Below are positions 61,680-64,000 of a stretch of 64,000 nt of DNA, in pieces (position 1 is the first letter of the stretch; each line of letters begins with the position of its first letter). Source of the stretch: Rhodococcus opacus B4 (GTDB taxonomy: Bacteria > Actinomycetota > Actinomycetes > Mycobacteriales > Mycobacteriaceae); NCBI RefSeq assembly GCF_000010805.1, contig NC_012522.1:310001-374000 (forward strand), in the 5' to 3' direction. The translations under genes were made by a program, and so were the position numbers. Below the pieces are notes generated by a model. That model was given only the letters and a program-made list of their open reading frames with translations, was not told where the DNA came from and searched no databases.

Positions 61680-62369
61680 ATGCGACGCGTCGTGCGGGCC
61701 TTCTGGGGGCCGCGGCCGGAACCGGTCGAAGCGCTGGCGGGGCGATGGCGGCTTACGTTGGAACGAGTCTCGCAGCTGCTACCGGTAGGAGGCGAGTGGC
61801 GGCAGGTGCACGCGTCGGAACCGGATACCGCATGTGCGCCGGATGAGCTGACGGCGGTTCTTCTGGTCGCGCAGGATACCGAGGCGTGGTCGGATCGGAC
61901 GGGGACCGGGTTGCGGTTGGTGTGTACCGGTGAGGCCGGGTGGGCGGTCGAACTCTCCGGCGTGGCCGGAGGCACCCCGCAATTTCTGCTGCAGTCACTG
62001 GTGATGACGGTCGAGGCGCCCGAAGATGCCGTCGTCCCCGAATCCGAACTGCTCGCGATGCTCGCGGCGGTGTGGGAACCGGACTTCGGCGACGTGACCG
62101 ACGACGACATCCTCGACGCTCTCGAAGACGATGCCGGATTCGTCGTCGGCGATCCGGTCGTCGGCCGGTTCGGCTACCTGTGCTCTGCCCGCGCAGTGTT
62201 GATACCCGACGGCCTGGAGGCGAGCGGTCCGGCTGTTCCGGACGGCGGCGTGCTTCTGCACATCGCCGCGTCGGGTGAGATCGACACGGTGGTTCGCGTG
62301 TACGAGCGGCTGCGGGACGCGGGTGCGCTCGCACCGCTCGCACGACCGCTGGACCGGCCGACGCTGTGA
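61680..62369 (+). CDS. Possible Imm52-like protein, 229 aa
   Basis: 229 residues from MRRVVRAFWGPRPEPVEALA (AAGGAGGA upstream). The start with FWGPRPE and the pattern of short beta-alpha units (TAVLLVAQDTEAWSDRTGTG, WAVELSGVAGGTPQFLLQSL, LAMLAAVWEPDFGDVTDDD) recall Immunity protein 52, an immunity family of bacterial toxin systems. This is from memory, so confidence is moderate. It is convergent with the TerD-nuclease gene, 30 bases from its stop. Confidence 0.55.
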   Translation: MRRVVRAFWGPRPEPVEALAGRWRLTLERVSQLLPVGGEWRQVHASEPDTACAPDELTAVLLVAQDTEAWSDRTGTGLRLVCTGEAGWAVELSGVAGGTPQFLLQSLVMTVEAPEDAVVPESELLAMLAAVWEPDFGDVTDDDILDALEDDAGFVVGDPVVGRFGYLCSARAVLIPDGLEASGPAVPDGGVLLHIAASGEIDTVVRVYERLRDAGALAPLARPLDRPTL

Positions 62370-62399
62370 GGTCGAGGCCCACCGCACGTCGGCCGACCA

Positions 62400-64000
62400 C
62401 TATTCGCCTTCGGGTGCCGCAGCCCTCGGCTGCTCGGTCTGCTTGGGAGCAGCAGGCACCCATTCCCGCAGTTGCTGCACCACTGTTCCGTAGAAACCGT
62501 CCGCCGAGGACGTCACGCTGCTGATGAAACTCGCCGCCGTTCCCGACCTCCGGCCGCCCATCGGGAACGACTGTTCGAGGCAGAAGGACACAATGTCCCC
62601 GGACCGGCCGACGGTGAGCACCTTCGGATCGACCCGCACCGCCTCGATGTGCTCGCAAGCCTCGTTCCCCCGCTCGGAGAACACGGCTTCGACCTGGACG
62701 TCGCCCGGAACGTCCCTGAGCTGCTTGAGCAGCCACGACACCCGGCGACCGGAGGTCCCCTCGTTCGGTGCCTCCACGGTGGTCCGGCAGCGGATCTTGT
62801 TGGTCCGCACATCCGCGATCACCACCAGGTCCCCGGCAGTCTCCGGGATCCGCAGGACGGCCTCGAATACGCCGTCGCCCGCCAACCGCTCGGCGACGGC
62901 GGCGTTGCGGGCCGCCGGATCGGTGCTGTGCCGGCGCGGCAGGACGTGTTTGACGGTGACCCCCAACTCGGCGGTCAGGCGCAGCGCGAGATGCCGGGAC
63001 AGGGACACCCAGGTGTCGGCCACGGTGAGGGCCTTCTCGTCGCCGGCGCGCAGAGTGCCGGCGGTGACCGCGTCGCGGACCGTGACCCAGTGCCTTCCCA
63101 TGTCGACGAACTCGACCGCCCCGGAACGCGGATGGTCGAGATAACGCAGGAACTCGGCAAGGACCCACGACTGGAGATCATCGTCGATTCCGCCATGGGA
63201 CAGCAACATCCGCGCCTCGTGCGCCACCTCCGCCCACGACAGGTGCCGTAGGGCGACCTTGGCGAGCTTGCGCCGATCGACCTCCACCGGCAATTCCCCC
63301 GCGCTGGCCGGAACGTCGTTCGACAGACTGACCACCACGTCGTACTTCTTCTTCCGAGCCACGTCGAGATAGTTCTCGAGTTGCTCCTTCTTCAGCTTGC
63401 CGCTGCCGGTCTTGACCTCGAGCAGACCGGTCCACACCCTGCTGCCGCGGGCGACCTTCAACACGGCGTCGGGAATGACCTTCGTCTCGCCCCGCGCGTA
63501 CGCCACCTCCACGTACCCCTCGAAGGTGCCCGCGGGAGCCCCCACTCGGGCACACACCGCACGGGCGAACGGACGCACCGCCTGCATCGTCGCGATCAGC
63601 GCGGACGTGGCACGCCGCTCCTGCTCCTCACCCGCGCCGACGCCGATGACCGAGAACAACCGGGCCGGCTGCCAGGTGTCCTGTTCGGCGAGGCCGAATA
63701 CGAGCGGCTTCGACTTCTTCACCACGCGCTTGGTGGTGCGAACACCCCGGGTCGCCGTTTTCCGTGGTGCGGCCGGTGTGGTGGGCAATTCGGGCACCAA
63801 TTGCGGGGCGTCGCCGGTGGAGCCGGTCGGCACCGCTCCGTCGGAATTCTCACGATCGGACGGGGCGTCGGCGGACTCGGTGAGTTCGGGGTCCGGGTCG
63901 TCGGCGATGTCGACTCCGAAGTCCGTGGCCAACCCCGCCAACCCGGACTCCCAGCCCTGCCCGACCGCCCGGACCTTCCAGTCGCCGTTGCGGCGGTACA
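62400..64000 (-). CDS. TerD-family protein with nuclease-like C-terminal extension (partial, N-terminus beyond right edge)
   Basis: The frame runs off the right edge. The first visible residues YRRNGDWKVRAVGQGWESGL followed by AGLATDFGVDIAD are the end of a TerD (tellurite/stress-response, calcium-binding) domain. A linker rich in Pro/Thr/Lys follows, then about 400 residues with the pattern VIPDAVLKVARGSRVWTGLL, EVKTGSGKLKKEQLENYLDV. The spaced D ... ExK is the PD-(D/E)XK nuclease signature (the Glu-Lys pair is EVK), as in restriction enzymes. A last domain of about 180 residues is unassigned. A TerD-nuclease fusion could cut DNA during stress or phage attack. Confidence 0.75.
   Translation of the reverse strand, partial: YRRNGDWKVRAVGQGWESGLAGLATDFGVDIADDPDPELTESADAPSDRENSDGAVPTGSTGDAPQLVPELPTTPAAPRKTATRGVRTTKRVVKKSKPLVFGLAEQDTWQPARLFSVIGVGAGEEQERRATSALIATMQAVRPFARAVCARVGAPAGTFEGYVEVAYARGETKVIPDAVLKVARGSRVWTGLLEVKTGSGKLKKEQLENYLDVARKKKYDVVVSLSNDVPASAGELPVEVDRRKLAKVALRHLSWAEVAHEARMLLSHGGIDDDLQSWVLAEFLRYLDHPRSGAVEFVDMGRHWVTVRDAVTAGTLRAGDEKALTVADTWVSLSRHLALRLTAELGVTVKHVLPRRHSTDPAARNAAVAERLAGDGVFEAVLRIPETAGDLVVIADVRTNKIRCRTTVEAPNEGTSGRRVSWLLKQLRDVPGDVQVEAVFSERGNEACEHIEAVRVDPKVLTVGRSGDIVSFCLEQSFPMGGRRSGTAASFISSVTSSADGFYGTVVQQLREWVPAAPKQTEQPRAAAPEGE

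Overview
The window is chromosomal DNA of a high-GC actinomycete. The best fit is Rhodococcus or a close mycolate-containing relative. Supporting this are the very high GC with GTG/ATG starts, a resuscitation-promoting factor, GlnX/GlnH-type proteins, an actinobacterial gas-vesicle cluster, an F420-dependent-type luciferase-like oxidoreductase, and many small exported proteins. No rRNA, tRNA or CRISPR array was seen.

Layout. 0-5.8 kb: cobalamin biosynthesis, with cobN (cut by the left edge, read leftward behind a cobalamin riboswitch) divergent from cobG-cobH-cobIJ. 5.8-9.9 kb: a LysR regulator flanked by two beta-lactamase-fold enzymes, an epoxide-hydrolase-like enzyme and a perfect 52-nt hairpin. 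10.3-14.4 kb: a scarred region with an IS5-type element (programmed frameshift, 3-bp target duplication), a TnpB element with a recognisable omega-RNA end, and remnants of soxR and an MFS transporter. 14.4-20.8 kb: a CitE-like lyase, small exported proteins, Rpf and an iron-type ABC transporter. 20.8-33.5 kb: metabolic genes (PaaK-like ligase, chorismate mutase, LLM oxidoreductase), a DrrAB-like exporter operon headed by an autoregulated ribbon-helix-helix protein, an ECF sigma factor coupled to a frameshifted serine hydrolase, and a bicupin.

33.6-39.9 kb is a gas-vesicle operon (upstream membrane protein, gvpY-like, gvpZ-like, A, F, G, O, J, L, S, K), almost all overlapping or within a few bases. 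GvpA, J and S are shell proteins, F and L assembly factors, G, K and O accessory factors. The two leading proteins carry long acidic then basic tails, and the SRPBCC protein ends in two AT-hook-like motifs. 40-50 kb: a divergent QueA homologue, an SDR, a paralogous pair of unknown proteins, an oxidoreductase, a degraded second TnpB, a tandem-HTH MerR protein and a methyltransferase. 50-54 kb: an orphan sugar-type binding lipoprotein divergent from glnX-glnH; the PknG kinase that normally follows glnXH is absent. 54-64 kb: a small regulator with a palindromic operator, a HAD phosphatase, an orphan CHASE3-type histidine kinase, a two-gene DUF6745 module, an FHA-HTH protein, an Imm52-like protein, and a TerD protein with a nuclease-like C-terminal extension cut by the right edge.

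Best candidates for undescribed biology are the FHA-HTH/DUF6745 neighbourhood, the TerD-nuclease protein beside an immunity-like gene, glnXH without its kinase, and the DNA-binding-like tails in the gas-vesicle operon. All functions are read from sequence motifs and memory of families; no search was run.
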